Part shown: in pieces, positions 37,201 to 47,461 of the stretch | Layout of the letters: each line of letters opens with the position of its first letter | Position numbering within the stretch: the first letter of the stretch is position 1 | From: Rotaria sordida | Lineage: Eukaryota > Rotifera > Eurotatoria > Philodinida > Philodinidae | DNA: 64,000 bases | Direction: 5' to 3' | Assembly: GCA_905250125.1 (NCBI GenBank) | Contig: CAJNOL010000528.1 | Coordinates: 1-64,000 of the forward strand | Made by a program: the position numbers and the translations under genes | The notes under the pieces: model-generated | Databases searched by the model: none | The model's input: the letters and a program-made list of their open reading frames with translations, nothing else | What the model was told of the DNA's origin: nothing

Positions 37201-37654
37201 AGGTCGTTTTGGTATCACTGGTGATACAGCATTACAAACAGTGATGAGTTTATCAGGTGGACAAAAATGTCGTCTAGCATTTAGTTTAATGTGTATGAAA
37301 AAGTAAGAAAATAATAATTTCCTGTATGAAATATTATTCAAAAAAAAAAAAAAAATTTTTTTTAGTCCACACATTCTTGTACTTGATGAACCGACAAATC
37401 ATCTTGGTAAAACTAAAAATAAATTTTTTTCGAATGATATATATTTTCTATTTTTAATAGATATGGAAACAATTGAAGCACTAGCAGAAGCAATAAAAAA
37501 ATTTCAAGGTGGAGTCGTACTTGTATCACACGATGAATTAGTTATTAAACGTGTTTGTACGGAAGCATGGCTATGTCGTAATGGAAGTGTAACTGCACTT
37601 GAAAATGGTTTTGAACAATACAAGAAATTAATTGAAACCGAATTACAATATTAA
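31222..37654 (+). CDS. ABCF3: ABCF3, ABC-F family ATPase
   Basis: ABC-F proteins are soluble twin-ATPase proteins acting on ribosomes or in antiviral/stress signalling; they have no membrane segments. Eighteen exons join in phase: 31222-31297, 31357-31504, 31565-31819, 31873-31965, 32020-32064, 32117-32190, 32247-32277, 34316-34474, 34545-34703, 34758-34814, 34884-35066, 35115-35211, 36555-36631, 36697-36893, 36955-37116, 37170-37302, 37366-37406, 37461-37654 (726 aa; human about 709). The N-terminus is the ABCF3 helical region. NBD1: Walker A GRNGLGKS (226-233), signature FSGGW (349-353), Walker [10 protein letters not shown] (369-377), SHD (402-404). NBD2: GENGSGKT (546-553), LSGGQ (632-636), [11 protein letters not shown] (653-663), then a conserved VSHDE. 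Both sites look catalytic. Introns 7 (2.0 kb) and 12 (1.3 kb) are long; all others are under 75 bp. AATAAA lies at 37696. Tandem ATG codons start the frame. Confidence 0.93.
33487..33634 (+). pseudogene. Coding-like scrap in ABCF3 intron 7
   Basis: About 50 open codons in the ABCF3 direction end in a stop ([20 protein letters not shown], then [19 protein letters not shown]). The text reads as real protein with regular codon choice, but no start, acceptor or partner exon is evident. It is probably a gene fragment carried in with intron repeats. Confidence 0.3.
35815..35896. repeat. Near-perfect foldback with no loop in ABCF3 intron 12
   Basis: Two 41-bp arms meet at GAATTC. The left arm is TCGAGACCATGTGCATTATA followed by AAAATCCAAATGAGTTATGAA. 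The right arm reverse-complemented is TCGAGGCTATATGCATTATG followed by TAGATCCAAATGAACTATGAA. It shares its motif with the ends of 2611-3150. Confidence 0.85.
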
Positions 37655-38253
37655 TATCACGATCAATGGTTTATTTGTTATTTTCTTTTTGTTTGAATAA
37701 ATTACAAAAAAAAAGCCGAGAGAGAGAGAGAAAAGAATCAACTCGATAAAAATCGAATTAATCATATTTTAAAAAATAAATATTTTTTATTCTATATATT
37801 CATATAATTGATAATTAACTAAAATGTTTATTGAGAAAGATTAAAGATTGAGTGAGCATTTTTAGTTAAAAAAAGATTTTATCTCAATTGCTAAATTCAT
37901 TAGAAAATCTATATAGTCTGAAACCAGGATTTCTGTTCTGTCGATTTACAAAAAGTTTTCGTTCTGAAAAAATAATTATTCGTGTTTCGAAAAGATGCCT
38001 ACAGGAAAGTTGGCCGCCACTTTTTTTTTCACTAATTTCATAACGAGGAAACTTTCAGAGAATGTTCTTCTATATCTGTAACATATACTCAGTTAGCACA
38101 AACATGCACAAATGCTTCTGAACTACGGCACAAGTTTTCTAAAAATCTTGATTTTGAAAGGTTTTTTTTGCGATTTCTTTATCACAGAAGCGATTTCAGA
38201 AAAAAATAAAGATATATTTGGAATCAGCGTGAAAAACTGCATCGAGTGATGTA

Positions 38254-38490
38254 CCCTCATGTTACAGACTTTTTGATATACAACCGTAGACCATATATAA
38301 ATAATGTCTCGTTATAATCAATGGACTACTTTCTCATTGCATTTCTAGAGGATTAAGTAAAACGATGGAGAAGAAATGTGTTTCAAAATAGATACACTAA
38401 GACAATATCCCTATGTTTAGCAAAAGGAGCTACATCATATTTCACATTTTAATCCGGCAAGAATTACGCTGACAGCTTTTTTGTTAGAAA
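38254..38490 (+). repeat. Dispersed repeat, copy B (copy A at 165-395)
   Basis: It shares GGATTAAGTAAAA, GAAGAAATGTG, GCTACATCAT and GCTGACAGCT with copy A in the same order and spacing. The copies are diverged by roughly a quarter to a third by eye. Confidence 0.6.
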
Positions 38491-39289
38491 CTAATATGGA
38501 TATTTATGCATTTGAATGATATTGTGTTAGAAGATCGTTAAGCATTTTTCCACCATAGTTAAACTACAGTGTGTTAACGATTTTCTCACTCAAACTTTGT
38601 TCATTATAATTGTTCATAACTATAAATTTTCAAAATTTTACACAATCATTTGAACATCTTATTTTTATTTTTTTATTTATATATCGTAGCATTTAATGAT
38701 GAAATTTTATATGCTTCTTAGAACGATACATTTGCTTTATACTAAGATTAGAACTAATTATAAAAATTAATTATTTATTTTCTTTACAAAATAATTCGAA
38801 GTACAATATCGAAATATCACAAAGGCCAACAATTATTATAGGAAATTCTAGAGAGAAATGGTGGATACTTCAGACCTGAAATCTTAATTGAACAAAGTCT
38901 GAGATCTTGAAGTTTGCTGCTTTCCTCTCTAGGAAACCTATGAAATAGAGTACTACACCATTGTCGGAATGATTGTAAAGAATTTCTTATTCGAAGTCAA
39001 TGTCGAAGTTATATCAGTAAAACAGTCAAATATTTTTTCTCTTACACCAGTAGCAAGTTTATTCTTCATCTGTTAAGTAATGGATAATAATACGCTACTT
39101 CATAGAATTCATAAGTTTCAAGAAAACAAATCATCAGAGAGACATTCTCATTAATAAGTAGCATAAATAAATGTGGAAACCTCGGATTTAAATCCGAGAG
39201 TTATGTGTACTTCAAAAAGTGAATGAGACAGATGAGTTACCCTAGAATGTGTGGACATCAAAATTGTCCTGGCAAACCCTTTCTGTAAA

Positions 39290-39475
39290 CACTTAATTTC
39301 TATTGGCTATTGCTCAGCCAATACGATTTGGAGGCAAATACAGAGAAGATTTGAACTCTTCACCTTCATTTACCCTAAGAAACTCGTTTTTCTTATAACT
39401 TGATTTCTATTGGTCACTGCTCAACCAATGGGATTTCGAGGCGAATGGAACATAGATTCGAGTTCTCCATTCTAG
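39290..39475. repeat. Tandem duplication, period 107 bp, with ATTGG/CCAAT hairpins
   Basis: Unit 1 (from 39296) and unit 2 (from 39403) share ATTTCTATTGG, GCTCA(G/A)CCAAT, GATTT(G/C)GAGGC(A/G)AAT and a later GATT(T/C)GA(A/G)(C/T)TCT. Each unit carries a hairpin, ATTGGCT/AGCCAAT in the first and ATTGGT/ACCAAT in the second. Confidence 0.65.
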
Positions 39476-39874
39476 AAAATCTCGAACTATCATCTCTGTG
39501 ATGGGAAGATAGAGCTCTAATTGTGGATCACATAGAGCGTGGACAAAAACAGAACCGAATTCCGATTAATTATCTTTGCAATGGGCGAGTTAGCTTTCTT
39601 GTTTCTTTATGTTTTATATACCATTTTGTAGCTCGTGAAATTCTCTATCGAATGGTATATAATAGTTGGAGTTTTATATGACTATGATAGGAAAAGTTTT
39701 TTATGAATGTAGAGAAGGGTCTATCTTCTCATAGGGAAAAATGACTATTTTTGCTATAACTCAGCAATGGTTCGGCCAATCATTCTCATCTTCGAACTCG
39801 ACCGAGATATTGTTAAGACTAAACTGTGTAGAAAATTTCATCGCGATCGGACTCTCCTTTCAAAAGTTATCGTG

Positions 39875-39957
39875 TTAACGGCCGGACGGACGGCCGGACG
39901 GCCGGACACACTGACCGATTCTAGAGTGTACTCACTTTTTGAGTACACAAAAACGAG
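39875..39957 (+). repeat. CGGCCGGACGG tandem block followed by a perfect hairpin
   Basis: A GC-rich run of GGCCGGAC units (about 39879-39907) is an island in very AT-rich DNA. About 30 bp later GTGTACTCA and TGAGTACAC form a 9-bp perfect stem with loop CTTTT. Such GGACGG runs ending old repeats are common in animal genomes. The block may be the tail of a non-LTR or unclassified repeat. Confidence 0.6.
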
Positions 39958-40784
39958 TATAAATACTTGTCGAAAAAAACAAATTTGGAGCTTCTCGGAG
40001 TCGAAATCGGAACTTCAAAAGTGGAAATTTCCGGAGTCAAAAACTTGAGTTCCACAGGGCTCTACAATGAAAGTATATTTATTTAAGTATTGGCAAGAAA
40101 ATAATAATACATGTGTACAACTAACATATAGATATCATTGAACTATAAACCATATTCACTAAGTTATAATGTGTCCATATTCAAATGAATCTTTACAATG
40201 ACTTAAAATTTCAATAGAAGTCTTTATTAGTTCATTTCGAGCGTTTTCTGTTATTAAAGATAAAAAAAAAGATACTCAATGTCTGACAGACAATAAATTC
40301 ACAAATCTAAGAGATTTCTTGTTTAAATGTATCAGCTTTTTTGAAACTCAAACTTTCACATTCCTCAGAATAATCAATAAGTTTCGTGTAAGTAGTTGTA
40401 TTATATATGACTACACACTGAATAAAATTTATAGTTATTTTACTTTTACAAAAGAATGACTATTCTTTGAATTAAATCCTTGAAAGATAAACATTGTTTA
40501 CTCTTCTGTTAAAATCAAATGATTTCTACATCATCGTTTATTATTCATTAGTAAATCGATAGAATTAATTCAAACTGAAATATAAAATTTATTTGATTTT
40601 GTAATGTGAAATCATACACAAAATGAAATTTTATCTAGCAATGTAAAAAGCATCGTTAACGTTTGTTATTCTTAATGCAGAAAAACAAACAAAATTCACG
40701 GTAATCCTTATAAGCAATATGTCATACTATGAAAGTACAATAAATAAATACATATATATGTAAAGCAAGAATAATAAGGAAATT

Positions 40785-43700
40785 TCAAAATTTTGTTGAT
40801 GATGGTTGCCCTGTAAGTGTATCGATCTAAAAGAAAATTAAAAAAAAAAAATCATAAAAAAAAAAGAATAAAAAGATCAAATTAAATTAAGTATACTTCT
40901 TTCATAACAAGTTTCTTTTTCGTTAAAGCAATATCAGCTTTTTTTGTTTCACGTCGTTGATGATATTCACGTGCTTCTTGATCATAATAATCATTTAATT
41001 CTTCAAGACCACGTACATGCTCTATAAAAATTGAATACATATCGAAGAAATAAAAGAATTTAAGTAATTCAACCTTGTACAGCTAGTTTTCCTCCCATTC
41101 GCAAAAACTCAACTAATCGATCACTTTGTTCTTCGATTTCTCGCCGTTTTATTTTTAATTGACGAAGTTGATCAGGTGAAAGACGATCGTGTAATTGTTC
41201 AATCTGTTTTTAATATATCAAAAAAAAAGAAATTTTTTTTTTCAAATATTTAAACAAACTTGTTGTTGAATAAGTGATGATTCATAATTAAGTACTTGAA
41301 CACTTTGTGGATTTGTTGATGTGGATGATGATACTGGTTCTTGATGTTGTCGTCGACGTTGACGATTAGTCAATTCAGTTGTATTCGATTGACTATACAA
41401 TAAGGAAGAAATCAAATATGAAGAAAAAGAAAAAAAAAACAGGAATAGAGGTGTAATGCAGGAATAAAAAACATGCCTACATGCATGATTATCAAATGAA
41501 CCAAGAACAGATTTTTTCATATTCGAAATTTCACTGCAAATTATACCTGCTATCTATAGCTTCCTGATTATTTTTATTTCCGGCCATATTTATGGCCAAT
41601 TGCCCTAATACCTCTCCTGTAGGTATTAAACGAGCAATAGCAGTAATTGCTGGTGCAGACGCTGCTGATGATCTGAATTATGTATGTTAATTTAAAAAAT
41701 ATAATAACAAAAGAAAAAACAAAAACAACAATTACAGAATCTGCTGACGGAGAAGAAAAAAAAAACTTTTTATTTGACTTACTTCGATGTTGATGATGAT
41801 TTTCCATGTTGAGACTATGCAAAAAAAAAACAAAAGCAAAATACGAAATATAAACTAGATGAGAAACAATTTTAAAATTTACTAATTCTTCAAAACGATC
41901 AATAACAAGCCATCGTTGTGGTAATATATCTGATGCTTTTGTTTGTCCTAATGCTTCTTTAATACGTAATTTAACTTCTAATTTTCCTTCAATTTTTTTC
42001 TTATGTTCACTTTCATATAAATCAACTGATTCATGTATTGTACATGATTGTTCTAATGTAGCTAATTTCATTGATGCTATACCCAATGGACGATCTGATC
42101 GAAGAAAACCAGCTTTATAAAAAACAGCTAATTTTAATTCTTTTCGATTCATTAAACGTCTAAATTTTGCATCATTTCGTTTTATATAAAATTTATGTAA
42201 TGAATCAGGATATTCAGCATTTACAGAACCAATTGTATGACGAGTTCGAGCTGTTTGAGGAGTTTCAGTTGGATAAGGAAATTCGATAGCAACATAAGTT
42301 TCAAGTGATGATGATGATTGACCTGATGGAACAGGTAAATTAATACCACGAAGAATAGTAACCTTAAAATAAAGTTCATGTCTTTTTTTTTATTAATTCT
42401 ATCTTCTTATGCCATGTGCAAAAATTTTTTTAAGAAAATTAACGAGAAATTATTGTGCTAGTCGATTACTACTATAAGATATTTATTTTGGAAGGTTAAA
42501 ATCATTGATTAGAATATAAAGATTTCCTTTCAGCACTAAAAAAAATTGAGAATTTTTTCATTCTAATATATTCTCACGAATTATTTAAAAAGAAAACAAC
42601 TATTTTGAAGTGCATTACATATTTATGAAATTTCTATGGTATCTGATAGAAACAACAAATTTTAAAAAACTGCAATAATCATGAAGTATATTAAATGCTG
42701 TCGATAAATTTCACAAAATTAAAAGAAAAATTTTTGATCTTGAATAGTTTTGAATAATTTATAACAAGAACCGAACTCGAACCAGTAAAACTCGATTCGA
42801 TCTCGAATTTATAATTATCATACTAAAATGCTTAAGTCTACGGTACAAATAACCACTTCTCCTTCCCAAGAATAAAAAGTCATGACCTTCTATGAAGAAA
42901 ATCTACATCACTTTTCCAAAAAAGTGGTTTTCTATTGCAGGCTAATTTTTTGATAACGTTTATCTAGAAAAATCAAAGACTTTTGCAAAAACTTGTCTGA
43001 CATCCGAATAGGCGTTTATTAGCAACTAAGTACCAAAAAATCAGGTTTTTTACTCATAAACCAGATTTTTAGGTATTAAAAATCTGCTGAACCTAGCGGG
43101 CCTTACTCCCAATCTTGAGAAATTTTCGTTTTTCTCCAGCAAAGTTTCAGCGTTTTATTCATTTATTTTTGCTCATCAACTCTCAAAACAACGCTCGATC
43201 CCTCCCAAAATACTGGCGATCTTGAGACACCCTTGGGAAGGATAAACATTTTATTGAACACAAGCATAAATTTAAACAAACTTGACATCTTCTACTAATT
43301 AATATTTACCTCTAAATCATTATCTCCTAAATCATTATTAACTTGTACAATATTCATTTGTCTTCTTTCATAATGAAATAATGGTGGTTTTAAACCATGT
43401 TGAAAACATTGTCGTAATTTTTCTAAATCATTTGCACAACGTTGTTCAAGAACTTTATATTCATTTGTATGTTTTACATTATTTATTCCTTCCATTTGTG
43501 CGTATGTTTGTTGATTACGTGCACATAATTGAATTTGTCGAAGAAGATCATCTTGTAAACGACGATAAACTGTATCACGATCTGCACGAGCTAAATCTTG
43601 TGTTAAATCATCATCATCTAACATATCATTATCATCATCAGGTAATTTAGGTACCTAAAAAACATACAATAATAAATAGATTCGATTTAAAATAAATTAA

Positions 43701-46700
43701 GAAATAATTTTCCTACTTGACTCATATCAATAGGTAAACCAGATTCTGCAGCTAGAATCATTTGTTCAAGTCCTTTATAGGCAACGAGAAATTTTTTAGC
43801 CGTTTCAAGATCACCTATAATTAAATATTAAAATAAATATTTATATAGAAGGCATGGTAAATTTCATTTTTCAGGAAATTCAAATTTCGAAACTTCATTA
43901 TACAATAAAAATGACATATAATCGAAACTCATCTTTATACATTCAATTGAAGAGCTACGACTCCTAGTTTGACGTTGGATTGGGCTAGAAAATTCATTGT
44001 ATTATGAAAAATATATAGGATATGGGTGTGTAAGTGAAATTTGTGTAGGTGAGGATAACCGCTTCATTGACACCGTTTTTCTATTGTCTAATTATAAGTT
44101 AGCCAACGTGTTATTTTAAATATACTTTAAAAGTTAAAGATAAATTAAAATAATTACGTTATGGCGCTAGTCATCAATGCTAATATTGAAGTTATTCAAT
44201 AAAACATGTGCAAATAGTTAATAATAATAAGATAAATTCCCTGACCCAACTCAATCTAAAAAAGCTATTATCTCAATCCTTCGAGATAAAAATGTGAAAC
44301 ACGATGTAGCTGTAGTCGCTAATCACAGAGAGATTGTTATACTCTATATATTTTGAGAGACATTTCTTCGCTATTCTTTTACTTAATCTTCCAGAAAAAC
44401 AATAAGGAAGTAGTTCATATATTATAATAAGACAGTCTTGATATATGGTCTGTGACGTGTCGTTACTAAGATGTATATCATGTTTGCGATAAACTATCAC
44501 TAACGATGTCTGTCACGCCTGTGACAGGTGAGTCTAGATTTCTACGCCTATTCTTGAAAATTTCTTTTAAATCGTATTTCATAAAATATACATTTTATTT
44601 TTATTTTAAAATCATTGTTTTGTGCTTATATCTACAAAACATTGAATTAAGTTTCCATGAAATCTTTCGTATAGTTATTTTCATTTAAATTTCATAGAAA
44701 TAGGAAAGAATCATCGCATGTTTATATTTAAAAACTAAACAAAAAAAAACAAACAATTGTTATACCTTTTTGTTTAGCTTGTACAGCAAGTTTTTGAAAT
44801 TTTTCTTGTTTAAGACGAAGTGTTTGAGCTTGTTGACTTTTTCTTGTACCTGAGAAAATAGAATTAATAAAAACAACTAGAATGAAAAATATAGCTAACT
44901 AATTGTAGTAGTCGCTGCTGCTGAAGGTAGTGGTCGTTGTTGTTGAAGTTGTGATGATCGTGCTTGTGAATGCGATGATGTTGACTTAGCTGCTGTAGCA
45001 GATGAAGATGATGCAACTGGTTGAGGTTTAGATTGTTGAACAGGAATTGGTGCAAAACCAGGTAAATCTGGTAATTCACTATAATTATATGGACGACCTT
45101 TTCGTGTAGCATCGATAGCTTCATCATATTGCTATTGAAAAACAAACAAAAAAACAGAAATCATTAAGATACTAGCAATCCTCTAGTTTTGGGTGGACAG
45201 TGGTAGAAGGTGCCCTTGCTACATGTGTTGTGTTATCCAGAATAAAATCATCAGTACAATAACTAACAGCAAAACTTGAACACTAGCTTCTCTCTTGCGT
45301 TGGAAAGAGTAGTAAAGCATATTGCTACTCTATTCTTATTGTGTATTCTTGATAACATAATGCACGTAGCGAGAATACCATCTACCACTGCCCATCCAAA
45401 ACAAGTGGGACGCTAGCGTTTTGGCTCTGCCGTTACTCCGATCTTCTGTTATGTCTAAATGGAAAAATGTTCCAAGGAAACTTCTATCAGAATTTTCTAT
45501 TTGTTAATAATAATTTTTACAAAAAAGTTTCTCACAAAAACGTGACAGTTTAATTTTGATGTTTTTTTTCATTTATTAAACAATTAATAGCAGATTTTCT
45601 ATTATTTTGTGAGAGAGGTTTACATGGCAATCACTTGAAATAAGATGAACGAGTTCATTTCTGTAGTGTAACATTATATCCATCATCACTTTTCAATTTT
45701 AAACAACAAGAACAAATATCATTTTTCTATGATGCTGATCACGCTCAACTGTAAGTGTAATTTTCACTGGACTAAAAACAAAAAGTGAATCTTATATGTC
45801 GATAGATGCATACTTAAGATCAACTTGATTACATCTAAGTGAAAGATAAAAGAACCATGCTTTGTTTACTTTCGACAACTAGTCGAAACTTTATGAATAC
45901 ATGTTTTAGTTAATTATCGAAAAAATAAAACGAAGAAATTACTTTTGAAAGTCGTTCCATCCGTCTTGCTTTGGAATTATCTCCACTTCTAGCTGCTTCT
46001 TCACCACGTTTGGCTAATTCTTCATGTCGTTGTTGTAATGCTTCCATGATTGTACGAGGTTCAGGTGCTTTTACTACATCAAAAAAGAAAATCAATTTGT
46101 AAATCTCGAAAAAAACAAAAAAAAACAGATTAGTACACACATGGCAAAGCTGGTGGCGGACCATCATCATCTTCAGGTACGTTGTCATATGTTTCTTTTT
46201 GTGCAGAAGAAGAAACCGTAGATGTAACTTTATTTTGTAATGCCTAATAATTAATATAAAAATTGAGAAACATAATAAAGTACCTAGTATACCCTCAATT
46301 GAATAATATATTCTTTTGCTTTTGCCATATCCCCTTGTTGTTTAGCGTGTAAAGCTAATGATTTAAGTCGTGCAATTGCAGGATCCGAATCCGTAGACGT
46401 AGGTGGTGCTTGTGCTAAAGAATGATTTCAAATATTTTATTATCGAATAATAAATTTAAAATAACTTACGTTTAAATATAGTTCGATTATCATTATTGGT
46501 TCGAACCGATGCTGGAGGTGGTGGTTGTGGTAAAGGTACAACGCGTGGACGTGGTGCAGCTGGTTGTGGTGGTGGAGGAGAAGGAGCTCGTATAGGTGTT
46601 TGTTGTGGTACAGATGTAGATTGAGAAGCAATAAAAACTTCAGGTGGAATATTACTTTCATCAATTGATACACCAGTACGAGCTGATTGAAGTAATTCTT

Positions 46701-47461
46701 GAATAGTCTAAATAGAAAAACTAAAATTCTATTCAATCGAACATTGAATTATGTACTTTAAGTTGTCGATCTAAACGTCGGGATTTTGCAACATCACTAC
46801 TTGCTTTTGCTGCTGCTAAAGCTTTGACATACATTTCTTGACGTCCTTCGAGTACGGACACTATATTACCACTGGATGTTGCTCGTGGTTGTTTTGCTTG
46901 ATCATATCTTTCATTGTCAATTTCATCCGTTATTTCATTCAATTCAGCCTGTTAAATCTAATTTTTATACGAAGATATTTAATCAATAAACAACTCACAA
47001 GAAGTTCATCTTCATCGACATCAGATAATTCATCATCATTTATAGGTCGATCAATATCATGAAGAAGTTTATGTACATCATTATGAAATAATTGAAGATC
47101 TTGTCCCATTCCACCTGTATGCATGGAAAACATTTTCGATTATTCAATTATAAAATATTGTTTAGTTTTTTGAATAGCAAACCTAACTTTCCTTGATTGG
47201 ATTTTGCTCCTCTCGACTTTTGATTACCATCTCCAGTACCTTGTTGTAATCTTCGTAATTCGGCTTCAAGATCATCATCATCATCATCATCACCCATACC
47301 TGATTGATTGAAATTCGGTATTTGAAAACCCATCTATATTAAAAAAATAAGATGTAGAGAAAATAGCTAACAAAAAAAAATGAATAATAAACCTGTTGCA
47401 TGAGAGCTGCTCCACCTCCAGATTTTCCAGCTGGTCTACTAGCTTTACTACTTTTCGACAT
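40785..47461 (-). CDS. CC2D1: CC2D1A/B (lethal giant discs) ESCRT-III regulator
   Basis: CC2D1/Lgd binds CHMP4/Shrub through DM14 domains and membranes through a C2 domain, tuning endosomal sorting and Notch signalling. Twenty exons: 47461-47393, 47333-47183, 47114-46999, 46948-46757, 46707-46470, 46414-46293, 46243-46141, 46073-45943, 45131-44900, 44849-44766, 43814-43717, 43654-43310, 42362-41883, 41814-41783, 41672-41547, 41533-41477, 41392-41260, 41203-41074, 41021-40897, 40826-40785 (1001 aa; human paralogues 858-951). An acidic start (MGFQIPNF, then a run of Asp) is followed by four DM14 units at about 141-195, 265-330, 331-390 and 455-510. One reads EPRTIMEALQQRHEELAKRG. A Pro-rich linker spans 177-256. 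The C2 domain fills exon 13 (about 628-787, with LAVFYKAGFLRSDRPLG). The coiled-coil tail is RLSPDQLRQLKIKRREIEEQ. The intron after exon 16 fits only with a GC donor. Confidence 0.9.
43032..43074. repeat. Hairpin in CC2D1 intron 12
   Basis: ACCAAAAAATCAGGTTT pairs with AAACCAGATTTTTAGGT (15 of 17) across a 9-nt loop. Confidence 0.6.
44508..44526. repeat. Small perfect hairpin in CC2D1 intron 10
   Basis: CTGTCAC and GTGACAG form a 7-bp stem around a 4-nt GCCT loop. It could be chance, but it is GC-rich for this intron. Confidence 0.4.
45172..45416. mobile_element. MITE with about 65-bp inverted ends in CC2D1 intron 8
   Basis: The left end CTAGCAATCC, TTTTGGGTGGACAGTGGTAG is inverted at the right end. 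The right end reverse-complemented has GCTAGCGTCCC, TTTTGGATGGGCAGTGGTAG. The match goes on into ACAT/GCAT, TGTGTTATC and AGAATA. About 90 bp of unique sequence lies between. The first 100 bases of the window carry the same terminus. No transposase is present. Confidence 0.8.

Larger units (their letters stand above)
37655..40784. other. Intergenic between convergent ABCF3 and CC2D1
   Basis: The 3.1 kb between two convergent 3' ends holds a dispersed repeat (38254-38490), a 107-bp tandem duplication (39290-39475) and the CGGACGG-rich block with a following hairpin (39875-39957). A 93-codon open frame over the last block is composition-driven, and I do not call it a gene. Confidence 0.55.

Noticed and set aside
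39767..40048. 93-codon frame over the GGACGG block
   Set aside because: The open frame follows from a CGGACGG-type tandem repeat. GT/AR-rich peptides of this sort are common artefacts of such repeats.
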